Source of the DNA: Brevundimonas sp. UBA4553
GTDB taxonomy: Bacteria; Pseudomonadota; Alphaproteobacteria; Caulobacterales; Caulobacteraceae
Direction of reading: 5' to 3'
Length of the DNA stretch: 64,000 bases
NCBI RefSeq assembly: GCF_002387245.1
Contig: NZ_DGLD01000010.1
Location: 62,001 to 126,000 of the forward strand
The translations under genes were made by a program, and so were the position numbers. The notes under the pieces were generated by a model. It was not told the DNA's origin, made no database searches, and saw nothing but the letters and a program-made list of their open reading frames with translations. Positions 8,799 to 17,862 of this stretch are shown here, piece by piece; the first letter of the stretch is position 1, and each line of letters begins with the position of its first letter.

Positions 8799-10783
8799 GC
8801 CCCGGCCTCCACGGTCTTCTTGCGCGATCCCACCCCGACCCGCAGCCGCCGGTCCAGCAAGGACAGCACGCCGCCCAGAGCCATGATCATCGGGCCGAGG
8901 AAGATCAGCCGCGCCCAGGGATTGTAATAGACCCGCACCGTCCACGCCTGCCGCCCATCCTCGGACCGCGCCCGCTCGCCCATGACCACATAGACGTCGT
9001 CCAGCCCGCGGAAATCCAGCCCGACCTCTGTCGTCGTCTGGCCCCCCGCCGGGAAGAAGCGGCGCTCGGCGGTGACGATGCGCTCGACCGCTTTCCCATC
9101 GACCGGCATGACGGTCATCCGCCCCTGCTCGGCCAGATAGTTCGGCCCCTCGATCACCTCGACGGCGTCCAGTCGAACCTTCCAGGGCCCCGACGCCACC
9201 ACGCCGCCCAGAGGAACCGCCGCTGCGGCCTCGGCCTTGAAGCTGGTCTCGACCACGGCCCCCAGGATGAAGACCCCCAGCCCCGCATGAGCCAGGGTCA
9301 TGCCCCAGGCTCCCAGCGGCAGGCCCCTGGCCCGACGCAGGGTCTCGCCCAGCGGCGCCCGGAACGCCTTGGTCCGCGTCGCCAGCTCGGCCAGAGCGCC
9401 AAGAATCAGCCAGGCCCCGACGCCCAGCCCCGCCGCCGCCAGCGCCTTCTTCGGCTCGAACAGCAGGAAGGCCGCAAACGCCGCCAGGACCGCCAGACCC
9501 GCCGCCAGCCACAGCCGCTGCAAGGCCCCTTTCAGGTCGCCGCGCTTCCACGCCAGCAAGGGCCCGGCGGGCAGGATCAGACAGGCCACCAGCAGCAGAG
9601 GGACAAAGGTCGCGTTGAAATAGGGCGGCCCCACCGAGATGGTCGCCCCTGAAATCCCCTCGAGGATCAGCGGATAGAGGGTCCCCAGCAGCACCGTCGC
9701 CGCCGCCGCCGTCAGGAACAGATTGTTCAGCACCAGCGCGCCTTCACGGCTGATCGGCGCAAAGGCCGCGCCAGACCGGATCGCCGGCGCCCGGAACGCG
9801 AACAGGATGAAGGCCGCGCCGGCCGCCACGCCCAGGATGGCCAGCAGCATCATCCCGCGCTCGGGGTCCACAGCGAAGGCGTGAACGCTCGTCAGCACGC
9901 CCGAGCGCACCAGGAAGGCCCCCAGCATGGAGAAGGTGAAGGCCAGGATGGCGAGGAAGACCGTCCACCCCGCCAGCGCCCCGCGCCGCTCGGTGACGAT
10001 GGCCGAGTGCAGCAGGGCCGCGCCCGCCAGCCACGGCATGAAGGACGCATTCTCGACCGGGTCCCAGAACCACCAGCCGCCCCAGCCCAGTTCGTAGTAG
10101 GCCCAGAAGGACCCCAGGGTGATGCCGACCGTCAAGAAGGCCCACGACGCCAGCGCCCACGGCCGCACCCAGCGCCCCCAGGCCGGATCGACCCGCTTCT
10201 CGATCAGGGCCGCGACCGCCAGCGAAAAACAGACTGAAAATCCGACATAGCCCGCGTAGAGCAGCGGCGGGTGGAAGGCGAGCGCCGGGTCCTGCAGCAA
10301 GGGATTCAGCGACGCCCCCTGCACCGGCGCCGGGTCGAGCCGCGCAAACGGATTGGAGGTGAAGACGGCGAAGGCCAGGAACATGGTCGACAGCGCGCCC
10401 TGCACCGCCACGCTCGAGGTCTTCAGCCCGAACGGCAGACCGCGCGCCAGGGCCAGCGCCCCGCCAAAGCCGGTCATGACCAGACACCACAGCACCAGCG
10501 AGCCCTCGTGGCTGCCCCAGGCGGCGGCCACCTTGTAGAGCATGGGCTTGTCGGTGTGGCTGTTCAGCGCCACGTTCGACACGGAGAAGTCCGACACCGC
10601 AAAGGCGTAGATCAGGGCCGCGAAGGCCAGCGCCGTCGCCGCCGCCGAGGCGATCAGCGCCCCGCCGCCCGCCCCCGCCAGCACAGGGCTGAGCCTCAGC
10701 CGCCCCGCCGCCGCCAGCCCCGTCGTCAGCGCCGACAGCACCAGGGCCAGGATCAGGGCGAACGCCCCCAGTTCGACGATCAC
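8795..10783 (-). CDS. ccmF: Cytochrome c heme lyase subunit CcmF (CycK)
   Basis: A polytopic inner-membrane protein of 662 aa. It carries the family's tryptophan-rich WGGWWFWDPVENASF motif and, earlier, the WGSHEGSLVLW segment, both typical of CcmF. It accepts heme from holo-CcmE and, with CcmH and CcmI, ligates it to apocytochrome c. The chosen start is a GTG at 10783 that overlaps the ccmE stop (GTGA). This gives the expected N-terminus VIVELGAFALI, while the frame stays open upstream inside ccmE. The gene overlaps ccmH by four bases. Confidence 0.95.
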   Translation of the reverse strand: MIVELGAFALILALVLSALTTGLAAAGRLRLSPVLAGAGGGALIASAAATALAFAALIYAFAVSDFSVSNVALNSHTDKPMLYKVAAAWGSHEGSLVLWCLVMTGFGGALALARGLPFGLKTSSVAVQGALSTMFLAFAVFTSNPFARLDPAPVQGASLNPLLQDPALAFHPPLLYAGYVGFSVCFSLAVAALIEKRVDPAWGRWVRPWALASWAFLTVGITLGSFWAYYELGWGGWWFWDPVENASFMPWLAGAALLHSAIVTERRGALAGWTVFLAILAFTFSMLGAFLVRSGVLTSVHAFAVDPERGMMLLAILGVAAGAAFILFAFRAPAIRSGAAFAPISREGALVLNNLFLTAAAATVLLGTLYPLILEGISGATISVGPPYFNATFVPLLLVACLILPAGPLLAWKRGDLKGALQRLWLAAGLAVLAAFAAFLLFEPKKALAAAGLGVGAWLILGALAELATRTKAFRAPLGETLRRARGLPLGAWGMTLAHAGLGVFILGAVVETSFKAEAAAAVPLGGVVASGPWKVRLDAVEVIEGPNYLAEQGRMTVMPVDGKAVERIVTAERRFFPAGGQTTTEVGLDFRGLDDVYVVMGERARSEDGRQAWTVRVYYNPWARLIFLGPMIMALGGVLSLLDRRLRVGVGSRKKTVEAGA

Positions 10784-11271
10784 AGGCTGCGGCTCGCGGT
10801 TGCCGGCGGGGCTTCGCCCGTCTCCGGCCGCCACTCGCCCTTTTCCTTCAGGCGGTCGGCGACTTCGCGCGGCATATAGGTCTCGTCGTGTTTGGCCAGC
10901 ACCTGACTGGCTTCAAACACGCGGTCGGGCCGAAACGCCCCCTGCGCCACGATCCCCTGCCCCTCGCGGAACAGGTCGGGCAGGTCGCCGTGATAGCTGA
11001 CCTTGGCCGTCCCGGCGTTGTCGGTGACGACGAAGACCACCGTCCCGTCCGCGCCCTTGACCACGCTACCGGCCTCGACCAGCCCGCCCAGACGGATGAC
11101 CCGGCCCGCCGGCGCGGCCTCCTCGGTCACTTCGGACGGCGAGAAGAAGTAGGTGACGTTGTCCTTCATCGCCCACAGCGACAGGCCGACCGCCAGCGCC
11201 AGCACCGGCGCCGCCGCAGCCACGATCCACAGACGCCGCCGCGCCTTGGGCGATTTGGGAAGCCAGCTCAT
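10780..11271 (-). CDS. ccmE: Periplasmic heme chaperone CcmE (CycJ)
   Basis: This 163-aa protein has one N-terminal membrane anchor (about residues 13-34) and a beta-barrel domain. The covalent heme-binding motif is present: His128 followed by Tyr132 in LAKHDETYMP. CcmE carries heme from the export machinery to CcmF. The gene lies 33 bases after ccmI and overlaps the GTG start of ccmF by four bases. The C-terminal tail after residue 145 is short and variable, as usual. Confidence 0.95.
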   Translation of the reverse strand: MSWLPKSPKARRRLWIVAAAAPVLALAVGLSLWAMKDNVTYFFSPSEVTEEAAPAGRVIRLGGLVEAGSVVKGADGTVVFVVTDNAGTAKVSYHGDLPDLFREGQGIVAQGAFRPDRVFEASQVLAKHDETYMPREVADRLKEKGEWRPETGEAPPATASRSL

Positions 11272-11304
11272 CTCAGGACATCACGGAAGGGTTGCAGCGC
11301 GGGC

Positions 11305-12120
11305 TCATCCGGCCCCGCCCAGTCTTTGTTGCAGTTCGGCGCGGCGCGGATCGTTCGGCTGCAGCGCCGCGATCAGCGGTCCCCAGGCCGCCGCCGCGCC
11401 AGCCCGGTCGCCGCGCTTCAGCGCCGCCTCGCCCAGGAAGTAGCGCGCGCCCAGTTGATCCGGGTCGTGCTTCAGCGCCTCGACGAAGGCGGCCTCGGCG
11501 TCGCCGCCGACCGCGCCCTCATTGGCCCGCACCAGGCTTTCGCCCAGCCGCGCCCAGCTCTGGGCGTCGTCCGGCTGGATCGCCAGCGCCCGACGGAAGG
11601 CCGAGGCCGCCCCGATGGGGTCGCCCGCCTCGAACCGGGCCGCGCCCAGCATGGTCAGGGCCTGGTGATCATCAGGGCGATCCTTGACGATGCGGCCGAT
11701 CACCGCCGCCGCCTGGGCCGGTTCCAACGTCTCGGGCGAAGAGGCCCAGTCGCGCACCCGCGTCTCATAGGCCTGATCCGCCATGCCCGGCGCCGCCAGC
11801 CCCAGATAGAGCGCCAGCGAGACCACCGCCGTCAGGCCGATCCCGCCCAGAACCCAGACCCTATCCTTCGCGCCCACCGTGGGCGCGCGCGCATCGCGGC
11901 GGGCCGCCAGCAGCCGGCGCCCGGCCTCGGCCCGCGCAGCGGTCCAGCCCGCCTCGTCCAGCAGGCCGCGCGTCTTCAGTCGGTCCAGCTCGGCCAGCTC
12001 TCGCCCGGCGGCGTCGCGGTCGACCACGACTTCGGCGTCCGCCCCGCGCCGCGCGCCGGCCAGCACCAGCAGCCCGGCCAGGGCCGTGGCCAGTCCCGTC
12101 ATGATCCAGAAGATCGTCAT
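11305..12120 (-). CDS. ccmI: Cytochrome c maturation protein CcmI (CycH), TPR protein
   Basis: The 271-aa protein has a first membrane helix at about residues 4-22, a cytoplasmic loop containing the LDRLKTRGLLDEAGW-like segment, and a second helix at about 105-125. A periplasmic tail with tetratricopeptide repeats follows (for example QALTMLGAARFEAGDPIGAASAFRRAL and QSWARLGESLVRA). CcmI escorts apocytochrome c to the CcmFH ligase. It is the first gene of the ccm unit, and the upstream 454-aa gene ends only 17 bases before it, so that gene may be co-transcribed. Confidence 0.9.
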   Translation of the reverse strand: MTIFWIMTGLATALAGLLVLAGARRGADAEVVVDRDAAGRELAELDRLKTRGLLDEAGWTAARAEAGRRLLAARRDARAPTVGAKDRVWVLGGIGLTAVVSLALYLGLAAPGMADQAYETRVRDWASSPETLEPAQAAAVIGRIVKDRPDDHQALTMLGAARFEAGDPIGAASAFRRALAIQPDDAQSWARLGESLVRANEGAVGGDAEAAFVEALKHDPDQLGARYFLGEAALKRGDRAGAAAAWGPLIAALQPNDPRRAELQQRLGGAG

Positions 12121-12137
12121 GCCGCCGCTCTAGCGGA

Positions 12138-13502
12138 TCAGGCGACCTGACGCGAGGCTCGCGAGGTCGCACCGGGCGTCAAAACGCTGGGAATGGTTCC
12201 CGCCACGCCCAGACGTCGCCGCACCGTCCGCGCCGCCTCCTTGGCGCCGATCAGGCCCAGCAGTTCGGCGGTCAGGCCAATTCGCTTGCGGGCCGTCCCC
12301 TCGTCGGGCGCCTCGCCGTCGTTCAGCCGCTCGATCGCCTCGTCGGCCCAGGTCGCCAGCCTTCCGGTCAGGCCCTCCGCCGTCTGCCTCCGCTCGGCCT
12401 CGCAGCCGAACACCGTGGCCGGACCGCGCACCAGGCCGATCACCGCCGCCAGGGCCCTGGCCTTCTCCGCCGCGGGGGCCTCGACCGCCTCGTCCAGACG
12501 CGGCGCCGGGCGCGTCATCCGTCCCGCCATGGCCGTGCGCTCGACCGGCAGGACCTTGCCCGTCGCCTTCTCCGCCGCGCTGAACAGTTCCGACAGCCGC
12601 AGAGCGATCTTCAGCCGCGCCTGCCGCACCGCCTTGCCCCAAGCGCTGTCAGCTCGCAGCGGCAGGGTCATGTCGATCTCCGACAGGGTCTCGGCGCACC
12701 AGTCCAGGTCGGCCTTCAGCAGCCCCGCGTCCGCCCCCGGCGCCGTCGGGTCGAAGGCCGCCGCCTCCGCCGCGCGGTGGGCCAGGGCCGTCACCACCCG
12801 GTCGACGAAGACCGCCAGTTCGCTTTCGCTGACCACCGTTTCGCGCCCGGCCGCGGGCGTGGCCAGGGCCACCAGCCGCAGCATCATCCGCGCGTCCGTC
12901 AGATGGGCGAAATAGATCTCCATCAGCCGCGCGGCTCCGTCCGGCGCGATCGAGGCGGCCTGCCGCAACGCCAGCTTCAACTCCGCCGTCGCCTCCGGCC
13001 CCGGTCGTCCCAGCCAGGTCTCCAGAAACGCCAGACTGCGCCGCGCCAGTCCCGCCAGATCGAAACAGGCCGCCAGTTCCGCCAATTCGTCCGGGCCGGC
13101 GCCGGCCCACAGGGTTTCGCCCTTATCCCGCACCGCCGAGGCTGCGCTCAGGCACAGACGGTCAGCCACCATCCGCGACAGCTCGTCGTCGCGATCCAGT
13201 TGCGGCAGCAGCTCTGGCTCATTGCGCGTGGCCAACCGCCACAGCCGCGCCGGCGCGCCCGCCGGAAAGCCCAGGCCCTCCAGCCCGTCCTCGCGTGGCC
13301 GGAACAGGGGCGTCAGCGGCGCGAAGGCCGCATCCCGCCGGCGCCGGTCCAGACCCTCGGCCTCGACCATGTCGCGCAGCGCCCACGCGCGATCCCCCGT
13401 CATCGCCGCCGCCAGCGCTTCCAGCTGGGACAGCAGATGATCCGGGCAAGCGGCGATCAGCTGGGCCAGGGCGGCCCTTTGCGCGACCGACAGGTCCGCC
13501 AT
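12138..13502 (-). CDS. Uncharacterised helical protein upstream of ccmI
   Basis: This 454-aa protein was not recognised. It begins MADLSVAQRAALAQL after a GAAGGAG ribosome site. It is mostly predicted alpha-helical and rich in Ala, Leu, Arg and Glu, with no signal peptide and no clear membrane helix, so it is probably cytoplasmic. Its repeating amphipathic helices recall helical-repeat proteins, but no motif was identified. The frame is open upstream for another 79 codons, but those overlap the divergent sulfatase start and lack a good ribosome site. The gene ends 17 bases before ccmI, so it may belong to the cytochrome maturation transcript; whether it takes part in that pathway is unknown. 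Confidence 0.75.
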   Translation of the reverse strand: MADLSVAQRAALAQLIAACPDHLLSQLEALAAAMTGDRAWALRDMVEAEGLDRRRRDAAFAPLTPLFRPREDGLEGLGFPAGAPARLWRLATRNEPELLPQLDRDDELSRMVADRLCLSAASAVRDKGETLWAGAGPDELAELAACFDLAGLARRSLAFLETWLGRPGPEATAELKLALRQAASIAPDGAARLMEIYFAHLTDARMMLRLVALATPAAGRETVVSESELAVFVDRVVTALAHRAAEAAAFDPTAPGADAGLLKADLDWCAETLSEIDMTLPLRADSAWGKAVRQARLKIALRLSELFSAAEKATGKVLPVERTAMAGRMTRPAPRLDEAVEAPAAEKARALAAVIGLVRGPATVFGCEAERRQTAEGLTGRLATWADEAIERLNDGEAPDEGTARKRIGLTAELLGLIGAKEAARTVRRRLGVAGTIPSVLTPGATSRASRQVA

Positions 13503-13738
13503 CCACACTCCTTCGGCCGATCCGAATCCCGGCCATGGGGCCGAGGGTGGCCCCTTCGGGTTAACAGGGCCTTTTGGCCGCTGCCCACAGAACGGCCGCG
13601 CCCGCGCCATCCATCTGCGCTGACGACACTGAGATCGGTAGTCCGGGTCTTCGACCGCCGGACCTAGGGTTTCCCCCCGGTGATCGAGAACAGGGCGGAA
13701 TCTAAGCTCAAGTCGAACCTCAACCGGAGCTTGACCCA

Positions 13739-15289
13739 ATGCCCAAGGGAAAACCTAACATCCTCGTGATTTGGGGTGACGATATCGGTTACTGGAATGT
13801 CGGTGCCTACACCCACGGCATGATGGGCAGGACGCCGAACATCGACAGCATCGCGAGCGACGGCTGCCTGTTCACGGATCACTATGGCCAGCCCAGTTGC
13901 ACCGCCGGACGCGCCGCCTTCATCACCGGCCAGATGCCCGTGCGGACGGGCATGACGACGATCGGCATCCCCGGCTCGGCGCGCGGCATCCAGAAGGAAG
14001 ATCCCACCCTGGCCGAGGTCCTCAAGGATCAGGGCTACGCCACCGCCCAGTTCGGCAAGAACCACCTGGGCGACCGCAACGAGTTCCTGCCGACCTCGCA
14101 CGGCTTCGACGAATGGTTCGGCAACCTCTACCACCTGAACGCCGAGGAAGAGCCTGAAGAGCTGGACTATCCCGGCCAGAAGAACCCTGAATATCAGAAG
14201 AAATTCGGCCCGCGCGGCGTGCTCCACGCCTGGGCGACCGATGAATTCGACGAAACCGACGACGGCATCTTCGGCAAGCGCGGCAAGCAGAAGATCGAGA
14301 ACACCGGCCTTCTGACCCGCAAGCGGATGGAGACCTTCGACAAGGAGGTGCTGGACAAGACGCTCGACTGGCTCGACCGCGCCGGCAAGGACGACAAGCC
14401 CTTCTTCTGCTGGTTCAACACCACGGCCATCCACATCTTCAGCCACCCGCAGAAGAAGTACCTGCAACAGGCGGTGGACGAGGGTCGGGCCGAGGAAGAC
14501 GTGGTCCGCGCCAAGATGCTGGAGCACGACGAACACGTCGGCGCCCTGCTGGACAAGCTGAAAGAACTCGGCGTCGACGACAACACCATCGTCATCTACT
14601 CGACCGACAACGGCAATGAGCTGATGCTGTGGCCCGACGGCGGCTACGCCCCGTTCCGCGGCGAAAAGGGCACGACCTGGGAGGGCGGCGTGCGCGTGCC
14701 CTGTCTGATCAAGTGGCCCGGCGTGATCCCCGCGGGCAGCGCCTCCAACGGCATCCAGAACCACGAAGACCTTTATCTGACGCTGGCCGAGGCCGGCGGC
14801 GCCACGGGCGTCAAGGAAAAGCTCCTGAACGGCCACACGATGAACGGCGTCAAATACACCTGCCATCTGGACGGCTTCAACCAGATCGACATGTGGAGCG
14901 GCAAGTCCGAGAAATCGGCTCGCACGGCGCACTACTACTACGACGAGACCGACCTGATGGCGATCCGGGTGAACAACTGGAAGATGCACATCGGCGTCAA
15001 GAAGAACGGCAGCTGGTTCACCGAAAAGGCCTACCCCAGCATCCCCTACCTCTTCCATTTGCGCATGGACCCCATGGAGAAGATGGATCCCGAGAGCGAG
15101 GAGTGGGGCTACATCGGGCGCAAGTTCTTCGCCTCGAAGCTGTGGGCCCCGAACGCCGGCTCGCCCTTCATCGCCGAACACCTCGAGAGCCTGAAGAAGT
15201 ATCCGCCGAGGCAGGCTGCAGACACCCTCTCGATGCACGTGGCGCTCGAGAAGGCCATGGCCGCGCTGGCGGATCCGCGCGGAGGTTGA
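13739..15289 (+). CDS. Formylglycine-dependent arylsulfatase family protein
   Basis: A 516-aa type I sulfatase. The N-terminus carries the metal-binding aspartates in ILVIWGDDIGYWN. Cys54 sits in CTAGR, the C-x-(P/A)-x-R signature in which the cysteine becomes formylglycine. The downstream KNHLGD and YSTDNGNE motifs are as expected. There is no signal peptide, so the enzyme looks cytoplasmic, which is a known subgroup. It would hydrolyse a sulfate ester of unknown substrate. It is monocistronic, with a GGAG ribosome site about 9 bases upstream and a strong terminator after it. No formylglycine-generating enzyme is in the window. Confidence 0.93.
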   Translation: MPKGKPNILVIWGDDIGYWNVGAYTHGMMGRTPNIDSIASDGCLFTDHYGQPSCTAGRAAFITGQMPVRTGMTTIGIPGSARGIQKEDPTLAEVLKDQGYATAQFGKNHLGDRNEFLPTSHGFDEWFGNLYHLNAEEEPEELDYPGQKNPEYQKKFGPRGVLHAWATDEFDETDDGIFGKRGKQKIENTGLLTRKRMETFDKEVLDKTLDWLDRAGKDDKPFFCWFNTTAIHIFSHPQKKYLQQAVDEGRAEEDVVRAKMLEHDEHVGALLDKLKELGVDDNTIVIYSTDNGNELMLWPDGGYAPFRGEKGTTWEGGVRVPCLIKWPGVIPAGSASNGIQNHEDLYLTLAEAGGATGVKEKLLNGHTMNGVKYTCHLDGFNQIDMWSGKSEKSARTAHYYYDETDLMAIRVNNWKMHIGVKKNGSWFTEKAYPSIPYLFHLRMDPMEKMDPESEEWGYIGRKFFASKLWAPNAGSPFIAEHLESLKKYPPRQAADTLSMHVALEKAMAALADPRGG

Positions 15290-15325
15290 CGGGCGGTTCC
15301 CCCAACCTTCTCCCGTCCGACCAGG

Positions 15326-15366
15326 CCCGCTCCGGGACGATATCTATCGTGTCCCGGAGCGGGTTT
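15326..15366 (+). terminator. Intrinsic terminator after sulfatase gene
   Basis: A 13-bp perfect GC-rich stem (arms 15326-15338 and 15351-15363) is followed by a short TTT. It lies 36 bases after the sulfatase stop and should end that transcript. The loop can add further pairs. Confidence 0.85.
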
Positions 15367-15472
15367 CTGCATCTACCGGCCAACAGGCCCGACCTCCACT
15401 CTGCTCCGGCAACCGATTTCCGCGAAGGCGCCAAGCCTGAAACATCTCGCTGACAGGCCTTGCGAAAGGCCG

Positions 15473-15646
15473 TCAGCCAACCTGGTCGAGTGCTTTCTCA
15501 TAGGCGGCTTGTGCGCGTGCAAGGACCTCGCGAGCTTGCGCCTTTTCTGGGTCGTCAAGCTTCCTGCGGTAGTTCTCATGCGCGGCCCGCAGACCCTCCA
15601 GCGCCTTGTCCCACTCGACATAGACGGCATCATTGTAGTCGATCAT
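15473..15646 (-). CDS. Small 57-aa helical charged protein
   Basis: A complete reading frame of 57 codons starts at ATG 15646 with a GGGAG ribosome site ten bases upstream. The product opens MIDYNDAVYVEWDKALEG and continues with a highly charged helix full of Arg, Lys, Glu and Ala, suggesting a helical hairpin or coiled coil. It has no signal peptide or cysteine. It lies alone between the sulfatase terminator and the kinase stop. The composition and ribosome site make it look real, but no family was recognised. Confidence 0.6.
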   Translation of the reverse strand: MIDYNDAVYVEWDKALEGLRAAHENYRRKLDDPEKAQAREVLARAQAAYEKALDQVG

Positions 15647-15726
15647 TCTTGGCTCCCTGAATGGCAGTTGGACAGGAACGCCTGGAGCGCGACTTCGGAG
15701 ATGCGGCTATAGTTCGCGGGCGTCCC

Positions 15727-17175
15727 TCAGCCTTCGGCCGCCGGCAGTTCCAGCAGGACCTTCAGCCCGCCCATGTCGCTGTCGGCCAGGGTGACGCGGC
15801 CGCCGTAGGCGCGGGTCAGTTCCTCGACGATGGACAGGCCCAGACCGGTGCCCGGCGTGTCCTCGTCCATCCGGGTGCCGCGTTTCAGGGCGGCGTCGCG
15901 CTGCTCGGCGGGCAGGCCAGGACCATCGTCCTCGACCACCACGATCATCTGGCCGGGCAAGGAGACGCCCGCCGAAATCCGCACCCGGCGCCGGCACCAC
16001 TTGGCGGCGTTCTCGATCAGGTTGCCGAAGATTTCCTGCAGGTCCTGACGCTCGCCCAGGAAGCCCAGGTCGTCGGGCGCGCGCCAGTCGATCTCGACGT
16101 TCTTCGTCTCGAACACGCGCTCCAGCATGACGGCCAGTTCGTCCAGCACCTCGGCCACCGGGGTGCGTTCGCCCAGGCCGTGGGCGGCGCGGGCGGCGGC
16201 GCGGGCGCGGCGCAGGTGGTGATCGACCTGGTCCTGCATGACCCTGGTCTGCTTGCGCACCATGTCAGGCAGGACGCCGTCGCGGCTCCCCGCCTCGGCC
16301 TGCATCACCGCCAGCGGCGTCTTCAGCGCATGGGCCAGGTTGCCGACGTGGGTGCGCTGACGCTCGACCGTTTCCTGATTGTGGGCCAGCAGCCGGTTGA
16401 CCTGTTCGGCCAGGGGCTGGATCTCCAGCGGATAGTTGCGCTCGATCCGGTGCGAGCGGCCCTTGCGGACGTCCGAAATCTCGTTGCGCAGATCAAACAG
16501 CGGACGCAGGCCGACCCGCACCTGGATGAAGACCGCCGAGACCAGACCGGCGCCCAGCAGCAGCATGGCCACCCAGGTCACCGTCGCGAACTGGCGCGTG
16601 TCGGCGTCGATGTCGGAGCGGTCGACCCCGGCGAAGAAGACCACGGGCTCGGCCCGCCCGGGCAGTTGCTTCATGCTGGCGGCGATGCGCAGCGGCTCGC
16701 CTTTGGGACCGTCCTCGGCGTTATAGCTGATCGTCTGGCCAAAAGCGGCCTTCAGCCGGTCGTCCAGGTCGTCCGCGTGCTCCAGATCGGCCCGCCCCAG
16801 GGAGGCCGAGCGCGCCAGCACCTGCAGGCGTCCCTCGGCGGTGGGCTCGGCCACCATCCAGTATTTGCCTGACAGCAGGCGCTGGGTGCGCGCATCCTGG
16901 ATTTCGCCGACAAAGACCTCGCCTTCAGGCGTGATGCTGGCGGCGACCACCGCCTCGTCGATGGTGTCGCCCAGCATGTTGCCCAGCCGCCGCAGCGCCG
17001 ATTCCTGGAACACCGAGGTCAGCACCACGCCCGTCACCAGCAGGGCCACCAGGATCCAGGCCGAGGCCAGCCAGATCAGGCGCCGCGTCAGCGACTTGCC
17101 CGGTCGGCCGAACCAGCGGCCCCATTCCTTGCTGTCAGGCTTGGCGGGCGTCTCAGCCGCCCCGGCGTCGCTCAT
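15727..17175 (-). CDS. PhoQ/FeuQ-like sensor histidine kinase
   Basis: The 482-aa kinase has membrane helices at about residues 33-55 and 198-218 enclosing a periplasmic domain of about 140 residues. A HAMP region follows. The phospho-acceptor is His282 in the motif NLAHALKTPLAVM, characteristic of the PhoQ-type subgroup. The ATPase domain has NLIENAAKWCRRRV, DDGPGLP and GTGLGLSIV. It starts 6 bases after its cognate regulator stop, so the PepSY gene, regulator and kinase form one transcript. The similarity to FeuQ (osmotic and envelope adaptation) is a family-level inference. Confidence 0.92.
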   Translation of the reverse strand: MSDAGAAETPAKPDSKEWGRWFGRPGKSLTRRLIWLASAWILVALLVTGVVLTSVFQESALRRLGNMLGDTIDEAVVAASITPEGEVFVGEIQDARTQRLLSGKYWMVAEPTAEGRLQVLARSASLGRADLEHADDLDDRLKAAFGQTISYNAEDGPKGEPLRIAASMKQLPGRAEPVVFFAGVDRSDIDADTRQFATVTWVAMLLLGAGLVSAVFIQVRVGLRPLFDLRNEISDVRKGRSHRIERNYPLEIQPLAEQVNRLLAHNQETVERQRTHVGNLAHALKTPLAVMQAEAGSRDGVLPDMVRKQTRVMQDQVDHHLRRARAAARAAHGLGERTPVAEVLDELAVMLERVFETKNVEIDWRAPDDLGFLGERQDLQEIFGNLIENAAKWCRRRVRISAGVSLPGQMIVVVEDDGPGLPAEQRDAALKRGTRMDEDTPGTGLGLSIVEELTRAYGGRVTLADSDMGGLKVLLELPAAEG

Positions 17176-17181
17176 CCGAAA

Positions 17182-17862
17182 TCAGGCCGCTTCGCTCTCG
17201 CCGGCCAGCGGCGACAGGCGATAGCCCAGACCCCGCACCGTCTCGATTCGATCCGATCCGATCTTCTTGCGCAGGCGTCCGACAAACACCTCGATGGTGT
17301 TGGAGTCGCGATCAAAGTCCTGATCATACAGGTGCTCGACCAGCTCAGTGCGGCTGATGACCCGGCCCTGATGCATCATCATGTAGTGCAGCAGCCGGTA
17401 TTCCAGACTGGTCAGCCGCAGCGGCTCGCCGTTGACCGTCGCCCGCGCCGCACGCGGGTCCAGGCGCAGGCCGCCGCAGGTCAGGGTCGCCGCCGCATGA
17501 CCGGCCGAGCGGCGCAGCAGGGCGCGCAGACGGGCCAGCAGTTCCTCGGTGTGGAAGGGCTTGGTCAGGTAGTCGTCGGCCCCGGCGTCGAAGCCCGCCA
17601 CCTTGTCCGACCAGGCGCCGCGCGCCGTCAGGATCAGCACCGGCGTGGTCTTGCCTTCGCGGCGCCAGCGCTCCAGCACCGAGACGCCGTCGATCTTGGG
17701 CAGGCCCAGGTCCAGAACCACCACGTCATAGGGCTCGGTGTCGCCCAGGAACCAGGCCTCCTCGCCGTCGGGCGCGTGATCCACGGCGTAGCCGGCGTCG
17801 CCCAGGGCGGTCTTCAGTTGGCGCGACAGATCGACGTCGTCCTCGACAAGCAGCACCCGCAT
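17182..17862 (-). CDS. PhoP/FeuP-like response regulator
   Basis: A 226-aa OmpR-family regulator. The receiver domain has VEDD at 6-9, phospho-acceptor Asp51 in VVLDLGLPKIDG, and the YLTKPF lysine motif. The winged-helix effector has LTSLEYRLLHYMMMHQG and TVRGLGYRLSPL. The start codon directly abuts the stop of the PepSY gene upstream and the kinase begins 6 bases downstream, so all three are probably translated from one mRNA. Confidence 0.93.
   Translation of the reverse strand: MRVLLVEDDVDLSRQLKTALGDAGYAVDHAPDGEEAWFLGDTEPYDVVVLDLGLPKIDGVSVLERWRREGKTTPVLILTARGAWSDKVAGFDAGADDYLTKPFHTEELLARLRALLRRSAGHAAATLTCGGLRLDPRAARATVNGEPLRLTSLEYRLLHYMMMHQGRVISRTELVEHLYDQDFDRDSNTIEVFVGRLRKKIGSDRIETVRGLGYRLSPLAGESEAA

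Noticed and set aside
8799..9551. Upstream extension of the ccmH frame to 418 codons
   Set aside because: The true ccmH starts at 8,798 with a signal peptide and overlaps the ccmF stop; the extension is antiframe to ccmF and Gly/Arg-rich.
13503..13739. 79-codon N-terminal extension of the unknown 454-aa protein
   Set aside because: It overlaps the divergent sulfatase promoter region, and the ATG at 13,502 has a clear GAAGGAG site.
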